A stretch of 53,004 bases of DNA, taken from an uncultured Bacilli bacterium. Lineage in GTDB: Bacteria; Bacillota_I; Bacilli_A; RF39; UBA660. Position 1 is the stretch's first letter. Every line of letters begins with the position of its first letter. Both the position numbers and the translations under genes were made by a program. Shown one piece after another: positions 42,834 through 51,180 of this stretch. The stretch is taken from the NCBI GenBank assembly GCA_934096015.1, contig CAKOLD010000005.1, positions 1 to 53,004 on the forward strand, given 5' to 3'. Below the pieces are notes generated by a model. That model was not told the DNA's origin, searched no databases, and saw only the letters and a list, made by a program, of their open reading frames with translations.

Positions 42834-44105
42834 ATGAAAAGAGTAAATAAGTTGTTGGTATTGCTAGTAGTTAGTATGTTTATATTTGTTACAAATGTAT
42901 TTGCTGAGTCAAAAAATGAAGTAACACTAAATTTTAAAGGTGGAACAATTCATGATGGTTATGTAGAATATAGTAAGAAGGCAAAATTACAATTATTCAA
43001 AGGTGAGGATTTAGTTACCGATATTTCAAATAATATGGTAATTGATTTAAATGATGCAGAGTACAAATTTGTAATTGAAGAAATTGAAGATACAAGTATT
43101 GCCGGTACTAATGCATCTATAAAATTAAAAATTAATAAATGGTATTATCCTATGACAAAAATAGAAGGTGAGACTAAATCTACATTCAAATTAGATTCAA
43201 GCAAATTTAATGGCAAATTGGATATTGAATTTGAAAGAAGAAGTGTTGCTTATAATACAACAATAAAAAATATTTATGAGGATATATCCTCAAAAGGTGT
43301 AATAGATTTGACTAATGGTCAAGAGTACGTAATAGATTTTTCAAAAACTGACGAGTTAACAGAAGGATTAAAATCATTTGCAGATCTAGATGAGATACTA
43401 TATTATAAAAAAGATAATAATGGTCTATTAAAAACAGACAATGAAAGCGAAGCTGTTATAAAGATAGTAGGAAAAAAGTCTGAAAATAAAGCAATATTAA
43501 CTGCAATAAATGTTGGAACTAAAAAAAGCGATTTTTTTAAAGGATTTCATATGCAATTTACAGGTGCTGCTTTGGATTTTAGTGATTTGGATGGTGGTAT
43601 TGGACTTGAAACAAGATATGATTATTACACTAGATGTACTTATGAATTCACATTTCAATATGTAAAAGAAGAAGTTAATCCTAAGGAATTTAAGTTTACT
43701 GAAGGAGCAAATCAAATATATACTGTTGATGAATCCAAAAATGCTATATTTAGAATAGATGCTGATTATAGTTTGTTTTTAAATGGTGGAAAAGTATATA
43801 TAGATGGAATTTTATTAGATGATAGTAAATACAATTCTAAATCTGGTAGCACGATTATTACATTAAATAAAGAATATGTTGATACATTGTCTGTTGGTGA
43901 TCATATAATTAAAGTAGTATTTAATAATAGTGGTGAAGCGACAACTAAGTTTACGGTTAAAGCAAAAGAGGTAACTAAGGAAGGAACAGAGATTACTAAT
44001 CCTCAAACGGGTGATAATGTTACGACATATATTGTATTATCTATCGTATCTGTATTAGGAATTGTAACAACTCTAATAATTAATAAAAATAAAAAAGAAT
44101 ATTAG
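42834..44105 (+). CDS. Secreted cell-wall-anchored protein with NPQTG sorting signal
   Basis: A 423-residue surface protein. Signal peptide at 1-25 (LLVLLVVSMFIFVTNVFAES). The C-terminus has a sorting signal: NPQTGDN near 387, a hydrophobic segment (about 395-415) and a NKNKKEY tail. NP.TG motifs are used by class B-like sortases, and one such sortase is encoded at 32463-33275. The body is beta-rich without a known domain; a segment near 330-380 (NGGKVYIDGILLDDSKYN ... DHIIKVVFNN) looks like an Ig-like surface module. AAAGGAGAG precedes the ATG. The next gene, also an NPxTG protein, starts 12 bases after it, so they are one operon. Confidence 0.82.
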   Translation: MKRVNKLLVLLVVSMFIFVTNVFAESKNEVTLNFKGGTIHDGYVEYSKKAKLQLFKGEDLVTDISNNMVIDLNDAEYKFVIEEIEDTSIAGTNASIKLKINKWYYPMTKIEGETKSTFKLDSSKFNGKLDIEFERRSVAYNTTIKNIYEDISSKGVIDLTNGQEYVIDFSKTDELTEGLKSFADLDEILYYKKDNNGLLKTDNESEAVIKIVGKKSENKAILTAINVGTKKSDFFKGFHMQFTGAALDFSDLDGGIGLETRYDYYTRCTYEFTFQYVKEEVNPKEFKFTEGANQIYTVDESKNAIFRIDADYSLFLNGGKVYIDGILLDDSKYNSKSGSTIITLNKEYVDTLSVGDHIIKVVFNNSGEATTKFTVKAKEVTKEGTEITNPQTGDNVTTYIVLSIVSVLGIVTTLIINKNKKEY

Positions 44106-44117
44106 GAGGAAAAGAAA

Positions 44118-45515
44118 ATGAAGAGTAAGAAAAAGTTATTTATTAAGACTATATTGATATTTTTATTTACTATCTGTATTGTACCAATAACATCATTTGC
44201 AGAAGATTTAGATTTAAGTACAGCAAATATAGATATTGAAGGTGTAAAATTTAATTATAATCCAGGCGATAAGCCAGAAGCAAAAGCTTATAAGTGTGAT
44301 CCATGGGAAGAACTATATGACATAGAGTATGAATATTGGGAAGAGATGGATATTAACACAGGTGGAGAACCTGTTCCTGTAAAATATTGGTATTCTGATG
44401 AAGTAAAAAATAATGCTCTATCACAAGATAAAAAAATAACTGCTTTTGAAGAAGGAAAAACTTATATGTATAGTATTTCTCTTAAGGCAAAAGGTGAAAA
44501 TAAATTTGGAAATGGAAGTTCGGTAAGAATAAATGGTACAAAAATAAGTAGTATAAGTGTAAGTAGTTCTGGGACAACACTTTTTGTAACTGCTGTTAAA
44601 ACAATAAAAACAATAAAACCTGTTCAATCAAAACATATTGATGTAATAGAGTTAAATAATGCAACAATCAGTTTTAATGTAAATGATAAACCTGTATTTA
44701 CAGGAAAAACTCCTGATGAATCACCATATATATATCAGTTTGAATGTTGGGAAGCTAAAGATGGTACAGGTATAACATCTGCTGAATTTTTTAATCAAGG
44801 TTATGAAAAACATATCATTACTTTTGAAAATGGAAAAGAATATCAATACATTTTATATTTTAAAGCTAAAGAAGGATATGTTTTTACAAGAGATACTAAA
44901 TTAAAGATAAATGGCAAGTATTATAATTATAGAGTATCTGATTGGGAAGAAGAAACAAATTATGATGAATTTCAAACAACATGGAGAATGTATCCTGATT
45001 TAACAATGACACCTACATCTTTAGAACAGGCTACTCAAGATACTGTAAAAGAAATAAAAAGTACTGGAGCAATGAGAGGTAGCATTACATTTAAAAAAGA
45101 GGTTAGTAGTAATTATATTTTAGATATTAAACAAATTGAAATAAACAAAAATTTATCAGATAAAAATGTTAAATATTTAGTAGATATAAATATATTTGAA
45201 AATGGTCAAATAGTTAAAATTAGTGATACTAAAATGAAAATAAAAATTGCTTTACCAGAGAACTTAAAAGGTTATAAAAAATATGAAGTGGTTTATATTT
45301 CTGATGATAAGATAAAAGAAACTATACCCGCAAAAGTAGAAGATGGATATATAATTTTTGAAACATCACATTTAAGTCATTATGGAATAGTTGCAACAAA
45401 TATGGATGTTAGAAATCCAGAAACAGGTGATAACATTGTATTTTATTTACTAACAGGTGCTTTATCACTTATTGGAGTTTGTTTATATAACTATAAAAGA
45501 AAACAAATGAATTAA
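44118..45515 (+). CDS. Secreted cell-wall-anchored protein with NPETG sorting signal and duplicated domain
   Basis: A 465-residue surface protein. Signal peptide at 1-28 (FLFTICIVPITSFAED). Two related units of about 110-130 residues follow: each has an IDIEGVKF or NNATISFN strand start, an acidic middle, then a FEEGKTYMYSISLKAKGE or FENGKEYQYILYFKAKEG hairpin and a KINGK end (about 35-170 and 175-290). The rest (about 320-425) is another beta module, ending in NPETGDN near 436, a hydrophobic segment and a YKRKQMN tail, the sorting signal. AGGAGG precedes the ATG. Probably displayed in the cell wall by the class B-like sortase; binding partner unknown. Confidence 0.82.
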   Translation: MKSKKKLFIKTILIFLFTICIVPITSFAEDLDLSTANIDIEGVKFNYNPGDKPEAKAYKCDPWEELYDIEYEYWEEMDINTGGEPVPVKYWYSDEVKNNALSQDKKITAFEEGKTYMYSISLKAKGENKFGNGSSVRINGTKISSISVSSSGTTLFVTAVKTIKTIKPVQSKHIDVIELNNATISFNVNDKPVFTGKTPDESPYIYQFECWEAKDGTGITSAEFFNQGYEKHIITFENGKEYQYILYFKAKEGYVFTRDTKLKINGKYYNYRVSDWEEETNYDEFQTTWRMYPDLTMTPTSLEQATQDTVKEIKSTGAMRGSITFKKEVSSNYILDIKQIEINKNLSDKNVKYLVDINIFENGQIVKISDTKMKIKIALPENLKGYKKYEVVYISDDKIKETIPAKVEDGYIIFETSHLSHYGIVATNMDVRNPETGDNIVFYLLTGALSLIGVCLYNYKRKQMN

Positions 45516-45528
45516 ATTTTAATATATT

Positions 45529-45558
45529 AAAAATAGATGAAAAAACATCTATTTTTTT
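45529..45558 (+). terminator. Intrinsic terminator of the NPxTG operon
   Basis: AAATAGATG (45531-45539) pairs with CATCTATTT (45546-45554), then a T run. Confidence 0.85.
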
Positions 45559-45734
45559 TGAATGTTATATTAGAAAATGAAATGATTTTATGGGAATAAA
45601 CTGAATGTATGTCCTAAATTTTCCTTGTTAAATGAAGAAGAGAGGCAGTGGTATATTTAAATTAGTTAAAAAAATGTAATAAGAATAATATTTAGAAAAT
45701 AATTATTGCAATTGGCAATAGTTAAATTTTTATT

Positions 45735-45762
45735 AAAAAATCACACATATTAGTGTGATTAA
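45735..45762 (-). terminator. Intrinsic terminator of the 639-residue gene
   Basis: AATCACAC (45739-45746) pairs with GTGTGATT (45753-45760). On the minus strand it is followed by a run of T. Confidence 0.75.
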
Positions 45763-45776
45763 ATAGTTAATTTAAA

Positions 45777-47696
45777 TCATCTTTTTAAGTGACCGGATTC
45801 TATTGTTTGGCTATTTTCTAAGGCGTTTTTATTAGGAGAATTATTATAATATTTACGTTTAATAAAATAAATTGGAAGGTTTAACTTTTGAGCTGCATTT
45901 AGAGAGCTAGCACTTATTGTATCCATGCAAACAATAAAGTTTGGTTGAATTTTCATTCCGGTTGTTTCATCTATTCTAGATAGTCCTATTTCATTCCATA
46001 TACCACTTTGTCCTTGATTTTCAATGGTTTTTTCTATTAAATCATCAATTGTAGCTATTGTATTTATTCGTGCATATCCAATTCTAGCTCTCATATTATA
46101 ATTAGAATTTATTGGAGCATTTCTATCAATACCAACATCTGTTATGTCTGTATATTTTAGGCAATTAGAAGTTAGTTCGTTAAAGCCAAACATAAGAACA
46201 TCATTATCGTTTGGAATACCATATACAGCCATATATCTATCAGAAATTAATGAAGTTGATACGTGGTTATTTCCTCCACTTACGGTATTCCAATTTTCAG
46301 GATCATTAATGATTTTTTTTACATATTCATTGTTAATACTCTCTTTATTATTACATATTGCATGAACTAGCATTGTGAAAGGTTGTCCTGTTAATTCATA
46401 TACTATTACTTTTCCGTTATCTGTTATTCTTTCTTTTTTTTCTGCTTGATTAATTATTTGTTGATTTTTGATTTTTAAATCTTTAACAAATTGAGTTTTT
46501 AAGATTTCGTTTCCATCTTTTTCACATTCTTCAATTAATTTTTTATAATTTTCTTTATTTTTTAAATTCATTGATTTACTAATTTTTATTATTTCTTCAT
46601 CCGAACAAGTTAAAATATTATTTAGTAATTGTAAAATATTATTGTATTTTTCTTTAAATTCATTTGGAAAATCATTTACTTGATTAATTTGATTTAAGAA
46701 CAGTTTTATATAGCATATATCTTTTTGTTTAATACCAAAATATTTATTTATAAATACTTCTTTTTTATTATAATAATTTATATTTGTTTCTAGTAATGGT
46801 TTTTGCATGTCTTCTTTAGAAATATTTTGAAAACTAAAATTATAACTGTCAAAATTTATAATGTCTTGAATTAATTCGTAATTATTAAAATCTACTATTT
46901 CAAATAATTTAGTAAATTCATTTTCATTTGAAAATACTTGTCTTGTATATAATTTTTTCAAGGTTTCTGTACCAATTTTGGAAATAAAATCCATAGAAAA
47001 TTGTTGAAGGCAAACTTTTTTTGGATTTTTTATTGCTACTTCAATAAAATTGTGACTTTCAGGAATGTTTTCGTATGTGTATTTTAACCCTTCAAATAAA
47101 TCTTGTTTTATTAAATTTACTAATACGTTAAACATTGAATTAGTTTCTAGTAATTCTGTAATGTTTTTATTTCCAATTGAAGGATTTGCTTTAATTATAT
47201 TCCAAACTTTATCTTCAAATAGTGATGAATTTATTGCTTTTAGACATTTTGTTCCATTATTATTTATAAATTCAATTAGTTTTTCACTTTGTCCTTTATT
47301 TATAATTTCACTGATATTATCATTAAAAATTTCGTAATTGATTATAGAAAATAGTGTGTTAAAATTTGGATCATTAAAAACTTTGTAGTTAGTTATTTTA
47401 TAATTTTCTTTATAGTTTTCTGTTATGAATGAAATATATTTATTAGCATTATTTTTTATAGATAATTCAAAAGCTGCTTTTATTTGCTGATTCATAACAT
47501 CATTGTCTAGATGAGAGCTGTAGTCATAGTGCTTGCTGTTGTATTCTCTTAAATGTTTTATAAAAGGTTTGATATTTTTTTTATATTGATTTTTAAATTT
47601 CTTATTGGATAAAATTGCACTTAATGTTTGATCTTCAAAATTGAGATTTTTTAGTTCTGGATAAAAATTTATTTTTACTTTATTTATTAATTTCAT
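45777..47696 (-). CDS. Unknown 639-residue cytosolic protein
   Basis: I do not recognise the family. There is no signal peptide or TM helix. Residues about 1-400 are helical, built from many short helices and probably repeats (INYEIFNDNISEIINK, IIDFNNYELIQDIINF type), with a coiled-coil stretch near 395-425. The C-terminal third (about 430-610) is a compact alpha/beta domain with VYELTGQPFTMLVHAI (about 435), an NHVSTSLIS motif (about 478) and PNFIVCMDTISASSLNAAQ (about 590). The STS motif and spacing faintly recall ADP-ribosyltransferase cores, but the Arg and Glu positions cannot be confirmed. AAGGAGT precedes the ATG. A divergent gene for a nucleotidyltransferase-like protein starts 95 bases away, so the two may act together. 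Confidence 0.65.
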   Translation of the reverse strand: MKLINKVKINFYPELKNLNFEDQTLSAILSNKKFKNQYKKNIKPFIKHLREYNSKHYDYSSHLDNDVMNQQIKAAFELSIKNNANKYISFITENYKENYKITNYKVFNDPNFNTLFSIINYEIFNDNISEIINKGQSEKLIEFINNNGTKCLKAINSSLFEDKVWNIIKANPSIGNKNITELLETNSMFNVLVNLIKQDLFEGLKYTYENIPESHNFIEVAIKNPKKVCLQQFSMDFISKIGTETLKKLYTRQVFSNENEFTKLFEIVDFNNYELIQDIINFDSYNFSFQNISKEDMQKPLLETNINYYNKKEVFINKYFGIKQKDICYIKLFLNQINQVNDFPNEFKEKYNNILQLLNNILTCSDEEIIKISKSMNLKNKENYKKLIEECEKDGNEILKTQFVKDLKIKNQQIINQAEKKERITDNGKVIVYELTGQPFTMLVHAICNNKESINNEYVKKIINDPENWNTVSGGNNHVSTSLISDRYMAVYGIPNDNDVLMFGFNELTSNCLKYTDITDVGIDRNAPINSNYNMRARIGYARINTIATIDDLIEKTIENQGQSGIWNEIGLSRIDETTGMKIQPNFIVCMDTISASSLNAAQKLNLPIYFIKRKYYNNSPNKNALENSQTIESGHLKR

Positions 47697-47743
47697 TTTT
47701 TACTCCTTTTATTGTTAGATTATATGGTAATTATATCATAAAA

Positions 47744-47772
47744 TTGTATGTTAGAGAACGCCATGTTATAAT
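47744..47772 (+). promoter_or_regulatory. Promoter of the nucleotidyltransferase-like gene
   Basis: TTGTAT (47744-47749), 17-base spacer, TATAAT (47767-47772) with TG at 47764-47765; about 20 bases before ATG 47792. Confidence 0.65.
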
Positions 47773-47791
47773 AATTATAGAAGATATATTT

Positions 47792-48778
47792 ATGGAAGAA
47801 AGAAAAGAGTTATTAAAAAATATAGTGTATACATTTGCAAAATTATCTAATGTTACAGATACATTATTATGTGATGATTATGTTGAAAAGTTGTTTAATC
47901 TTAGTGTAGATGATTCAATTGATACTTTACTTATATCCTTAAATTCTTTAGTTGAAAAGAAGGTATTGACAATTGATAATATTGTTTCCAATATTAGTTT
48001 ATTGTTAGCCTTAAATCCTGACAAATATCATACTCAAGATGATTTTATTGAACGACTAAATTGGATTAAGAGTATGAATTTAGAGTATCCTAAAATGCCC
48101 TTGACTGAAAATCATGAATTGGTTATTGAAACTTTTGATGAATTTAATAAATTAATAGGCACTGATTTTGATTGTTATTACACAGGTGGCTTAATGGGAT
48201 ACTTTGCAACCAATCATCCTTTGGAAAGGTATCATGGAGATTTAGATTTATTTATAAATGAGGATCAATTATTTATGTTGCAAGAATTAATTGATAATAC
48301 TGTGGATTTCCAATTTATAAGTAACATGGATCATAAAGAAGTTAATGGTCATGAATATAAGATAGTATATAAAAATTCACCAACAAGTATTGGATTATTT
48401 TTGTTTAGCAGGTTACCTAATAAGGGAATTTTATTAAAAGAATATTATTATCCTAATTGTGATATTAATCAAGAACTTTGCGTGGATTTACATTATCTTT
48501 CTCCAATGTATACTTTGTTATCATTTTCAAATCAAATGAGGGAATATGATGGAAATTATTATAGAATGCAATCTTTAGAAAGTATATATAATTCTAAAAA
48601 GGATTCTAGACCTAAAGATAGGTATGATGCTAGTATAATAAAAAATTTTATTGATGAGTCTATTGATAATCAATTGGATATAGAAAAATATAATAATTAT
48701 GATGTTATTTCTCATGTGGCAAAAGATTCTGTAGTAGAACAAATGGAAAATACGTTAAAAAATCTTAAACATAAATAA
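47792..48778 (+). CDS. Nucleotidyltransferase-fold protein
   Basis: A 328-residue cytosolic protein. The heart is GGLMGYFATNHPLERYHGDLDLFIN (about 131-156), which matches the nucleotidyltransferase fold core: a GG pair, a helix, then a DxD metal site inside a strand. Such minimal nucleotidyltransferases modify antibiotics, tRNA ends or protein targets, or act in toxin-antitoxin pairs (AbiEii class). Residues 1-110 are helical and the end (about 280-328) is helical too. ATG 47792 is chosen over an earlier ATG because the promoter -10 element lies at 47767-47772, which would leave no leader for the longer form. The divergent 639-residue gene is its neighbour. Confidence 0.65.
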   Translation: MEERKELLKNIVYTFAKLSNVTDTLLCDDYVEKLFNLSVDDSIDTLLISLNSLVEKKVLTIDNIVSNISLLLALNPDKYHTQDDFIERLNWIKSMNLEYPKMPLTENHELVIETFDEFNKLIGTDFDCYYTGGLMGYFATNHPLERYHGDLDLFINEDQLFMLQELIDNTVDFQFISNMDHKEVNGHEYKIVYKNSPTSIGLFLFSRLPNKGILLKEYYYPNCDINQELCVDLHYLSPMYTLLSFSNQMREYDGNYYRMQSLESIYNSKKDSRPKDRYDASIIKNFIDESIDNQLDIEKYNNYDVISHVAKDSVVEQMENTLKNLKHK

Positions 48779-48854
48779 ATTAAATGGAGTATGATTTAAA
48801 TAATTTTATTATTTGTGATTTCTTTATAGAAAGCATGATAAAGCTTTTCTAGCA

Positions 48855-49040
48855 TTAATATTCTTTATTTAATAACCAATTTAGTGATTTGTTAGTTTTG
48901 CAAACTCGATAATAAATAAAGTTGATACGGTAGTTTTTCCTGATTCGTAAGCACTAATAACTGGATAAGTTGTATTTAATTTGGTTGTTAATTTTTCTTG
49001 AGCAAAATTTATGGATTTTATTTTTATTTGAATAACAATA
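48855..49040 (-). pseudogene. XRE-family regulator relic
   Basis: On the minus strand the frame INFAQEKLTTKLNTTYPVIS, then AYESGKTTVSTLFIIEFAKL, is the helix-turn-helix of an XRE (Cro/cI) regulator (AQEKLA..L..s...IS.yEsGk..p....l...ak.l). A one-base shift near 48888 breaks the frame: after TNH-stop the second frame continues as NKSLNWLLNKEY and stop (48855-48857). No start codon with a ribosome binding site is present. This explains most of the 300-base gap after the nucleotidyltransferase gene. Confidence 0.6.
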
Positions 49041-49079
49041 GAGAATTTGTTAAATTAATTATATAATAAATTTAAAGTT

Positions 49080-49597
49080 AGACCCAGTTTATGGGGTGAA
49101 TTTTGATGTTTAAAGAATTGTAAATATTGTTCTAGCAATGCAACTAATGTAGGAAGTTTAAAATAATTAGATTTTAAAGATGTAAAAAGAATTATTGAAG
49201 AAGCAAAGTGTGGTTTTTACTGGTGGAGAACCGTTAATGTATGATAAGCTTTCCAATCTTATTAAGTTAACATCAAAATTAGAAATGAAACAACTATTTA
49301 TATTTTTTCTTATAACAGGTGAAACTTTAAATAATTATAGAGATTTAATTGATATAGAATGTTTATTCATTGGCTAATTCATTAATAAATGAAAAAGATA
49401 GATCTAATTATAATGTATTTGATTTTTTTGCTAAAGTATTTGAAAATAAAAATGCCAGATTGTGATTTCATTATACTATTTTAAAAGATTCTTTTTTTGA
49501 TTTTGAAAAAATACTCAGTGAAATAGTAAAGGAATTTAAAGATAAAAGATATTTTGATAAAATTAATAAATTTGAAAATTATTTGGAGGTGAGTGGC
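49080..49597 (+). pseudogene. Radical SAM enzyme relic
   Basis: The iron-sulfur motif CLKNCKYC (C at 49107, 49119 and 49128: C-x3-C-x2-C) and the later TGGEPLM (49219-49239) are diagnostic of radical SAM proteins. Stops TGA 49104 and TAA near 49158 break the first frame, and the GGEP part lies in another frame, with further damage around 49375 and 49463. The 60-codon open stretch 49195-49377 is only part of it. Downstream the fragment VFDFFAKVFENKNARL and DFEKILSEIVKEFKDKR still look like protein. The intact kinase-like gene begins right after it, so they were once an operon. Confidence 0.65.
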
Positions 49598-50533
49598 GTG
49601 AAAAAAAGACAAGAAGTTTATGATTTATATTGGTATTTTGCTTGTGAGAGACAAAATATATTTTGGAAGAAAATAAATGGAGAACCTGCTCCATGGACAG
49701 ATGATAAAATTTTACAGGAATATAAATTTTGTAACAGTTATAGAGTTAATGATAGAGTTAGTCAATATTTATTAAAAAATATTATTTATAATGGTAAAAA
49801 ATATTCAGATGATGATATGTTATTTAGAATATTATTGTTTAAATTATTTAATAAAGAATCTACTTGGGAGTTATTAGTAAATAATTTTGGCGATATTACT
49901 TTAAAAAACTTTAATATGGTAGCATACTCAAAAGTATTAGAGTGTGCTATATCAAGTGGTATTAAAATATATAATGATGCTTATATTAGTTGTGCTAATA
50001 AGGCATTTGGTTATGATAGAAAACACGATAATCATTTGGCACTTTTAAATAAAATGTTTAATCAAGATAAAATACAAAAAGAAATTATTAAATGTAAAAC
50101 AATGGAAGAAGCATTTAATATAATTAAGAGTTATCCTTTAATAGGAAATTTTATGGCATATCAATTAGTAACTGATATTAATTATAGTGAAGTTGTAGAT
50201 TGGAAGGAAAATGAATTTACTGTTGCTGGTCCAGGATCACTTAGAGGTATAAAAAAGTGTTTTTTAGATAAGGGTAAAATGACTAATGAAGACATTATTA
50301 GGTATATGTATGAACATCAAGAAGAGGAGTTTAAAAGACTTAATTTAGATTTTAAAAAAATTGGTAATAGACCATTACAACTTATTGATTGTCAAAATAT
50401 CTTTTGTGAGTTAGATAAATATTGTAGACAAGCTTTACCAGATTTAAAATCGAATAGAACAAAAATAAAGAAACATTATTTACCAAAGGATGAGAGAATA
50501 ACTTATATTTATCCACCTAAATGGAAAATATAA
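49598..50533 (+). CDS. 5-hmdU DNA kinase helical domain-like protein
   Basis: A 311-residue protein whose whole length follows the family of helical DNA-base-modifying enzymes (5-hmdU DNA kinase helical domain and alpha-glutamyl/putrescinyl-thymine pyrophosphorylase, known from phage base hypermodification): YWYFACERQNIFWKKINGEP (about 7-26), PWTDDKILQEYKFCNSYRVNDR (about 28-49), LFRILLFKLFNKESTWELL (about 74-92), FGYDRKHDN, LIGNFMAYQLVTDINYSEV and FTVAGPG (about 204-211) with an NRPLQLIDCQN end. The bacterial branch is often annotated 'nucleotide kinase domain-containing protein', and its substrate is not settled. Start GTG 49598 has GGAGGT 7 bases upstream; TTG 49583 is a longer option. It lies directly after the radical SAM relic, so its partner may be lost. 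Confidence 0.6.
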   Translation: MKKRQEVYDLYWYFACERQNIFWKKINGEPAPWTDDKILQEYKFCNSYRVNDRVSQYLLKNIIYNGKKYSDDDMLFRILLFKLFNKESTWELLVNNFGDITLKNFNMVAYSKVLECAISSGIKIYNDAYISCANKAFGYDRKHDNHLALLNKMFNQDKIQKEIIKCKTMEEAFNIIKSYPLIGNFMAYQLVTDINYSEVVDWKENEFTVAGPGSLRGIKKCFLDKGKMTNEDIIRYMYEHQEEEFKRLNLDFKKIGNRPLQLIDCQNIFCELDKYCRQALPDLKSNRTKIKKHYLPKDERITYIYPPKWKI

Positions 50534-50554
50534 ATTATTTTAAAGGTAATGAAT

Positions 50555-50583
50555 TTGTATAAATCTATGTAGCATGATATAAT
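50555..50583 (+). promoter_or_regulatory. Promoter before the HD relic
   Basis: TTGTAT (50555-50560), 17-base spacer, TATAAT (50578-50583); same hexamers and spacing as the promoter at 47744-47772. Confidence 0.55.
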
Positions 50584-50627
50584 AATTAATAATTTTAATA
50601 CTGAAAAAAATTTGTGGTAGGTGTAAA

Positions 50628-50855
50628 ATGAATAAATATTATGATAGTTTAAATGATATTTTAAGATTTTGTCTCCAGAATTTCCAGAATGGATATTAGA
50701 GTATATTGCTATTCCTGAAATGGAAAGAATCCCTAAAATAAGGTATGATTTTAATTGAACCGATAAAACAAAAGATGTATTTAAAATTTAATCAAAATAA
50801 GTATGATACAGTTTGTGATTATTTAAATATCTTTATATATGAACATAATAATTAA
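50628..50855 (+). pseudogene. HD-domain hydrolase relic
   Basis: After ATG 50628 the frame MNKYYDSLNDILRF breaks; the next frame gives SPEFPEWILEYIAIPEMERI (from about 50670), and a third gives MILIEPIKQKMYLKFNQNKY to a stop at 50853-50855. The first two pieces match the opening of a family of HD-domain phosphohydrolases (FP.W...YI..PeMqRl), but the HD motif itself is missing, so it is a truncated and frameshifted relic. Its promoter and leader are intact. Confidence 0.5.
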
Positions 50856-51180
50856 GCTATGTAATGTATTTTTTCAGTTAGTGGGACCAAAGCTATTTTT
50901 ATCAATTTGTATTCATAAATATTTTTCCTTTAGTGTGTAATTTCTAAAAATGTGCCATTTTTTATCTTCTTTTTAATATACTTTTTTTGTTAAATGTTGA
51001 TCACAAAAAATCAATTTTTGATTGATTCTATATCTCAAGTTTAAATAATGTTTTTGAGCAGAGTTGTTAATTGGTCAGTTTTAATATTGCTAAATAATCT
51101 TTTTTTTAATTTTTGTGATACAATTAAGACAAGAAGTATTTTTAATTTGCTTTTTAGAGTGAAGTGAGGTGATAAATATT
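50856..51180. other. Non-coding AT-rich gap
   Basis: No ORF with a ribosome binding site, tRNA or strong hairpin is visible in either strand between the HD relic and the epimerase gene, apart from the GAGGTG ribosome binding site (51167-51172) of the latter. Confidence 0.5.

Noticed and set aside
45600..45700. Short readable peptide CPKFSLLNEEERQWYI on the + strand
   Set aside because: No start codon with a ribosome binding site and no family match; too short to call a relic.
49104..49106. TGA read as Trp (mycoplasma code) to rescue the radical SAM relic
   Set aside because: Other genes here end in TGA (for example gamma at 11739-11741 and the 466-residue protein at 22111-22113) and Trp is written TGG; a TAA and a frame change also break the relic.
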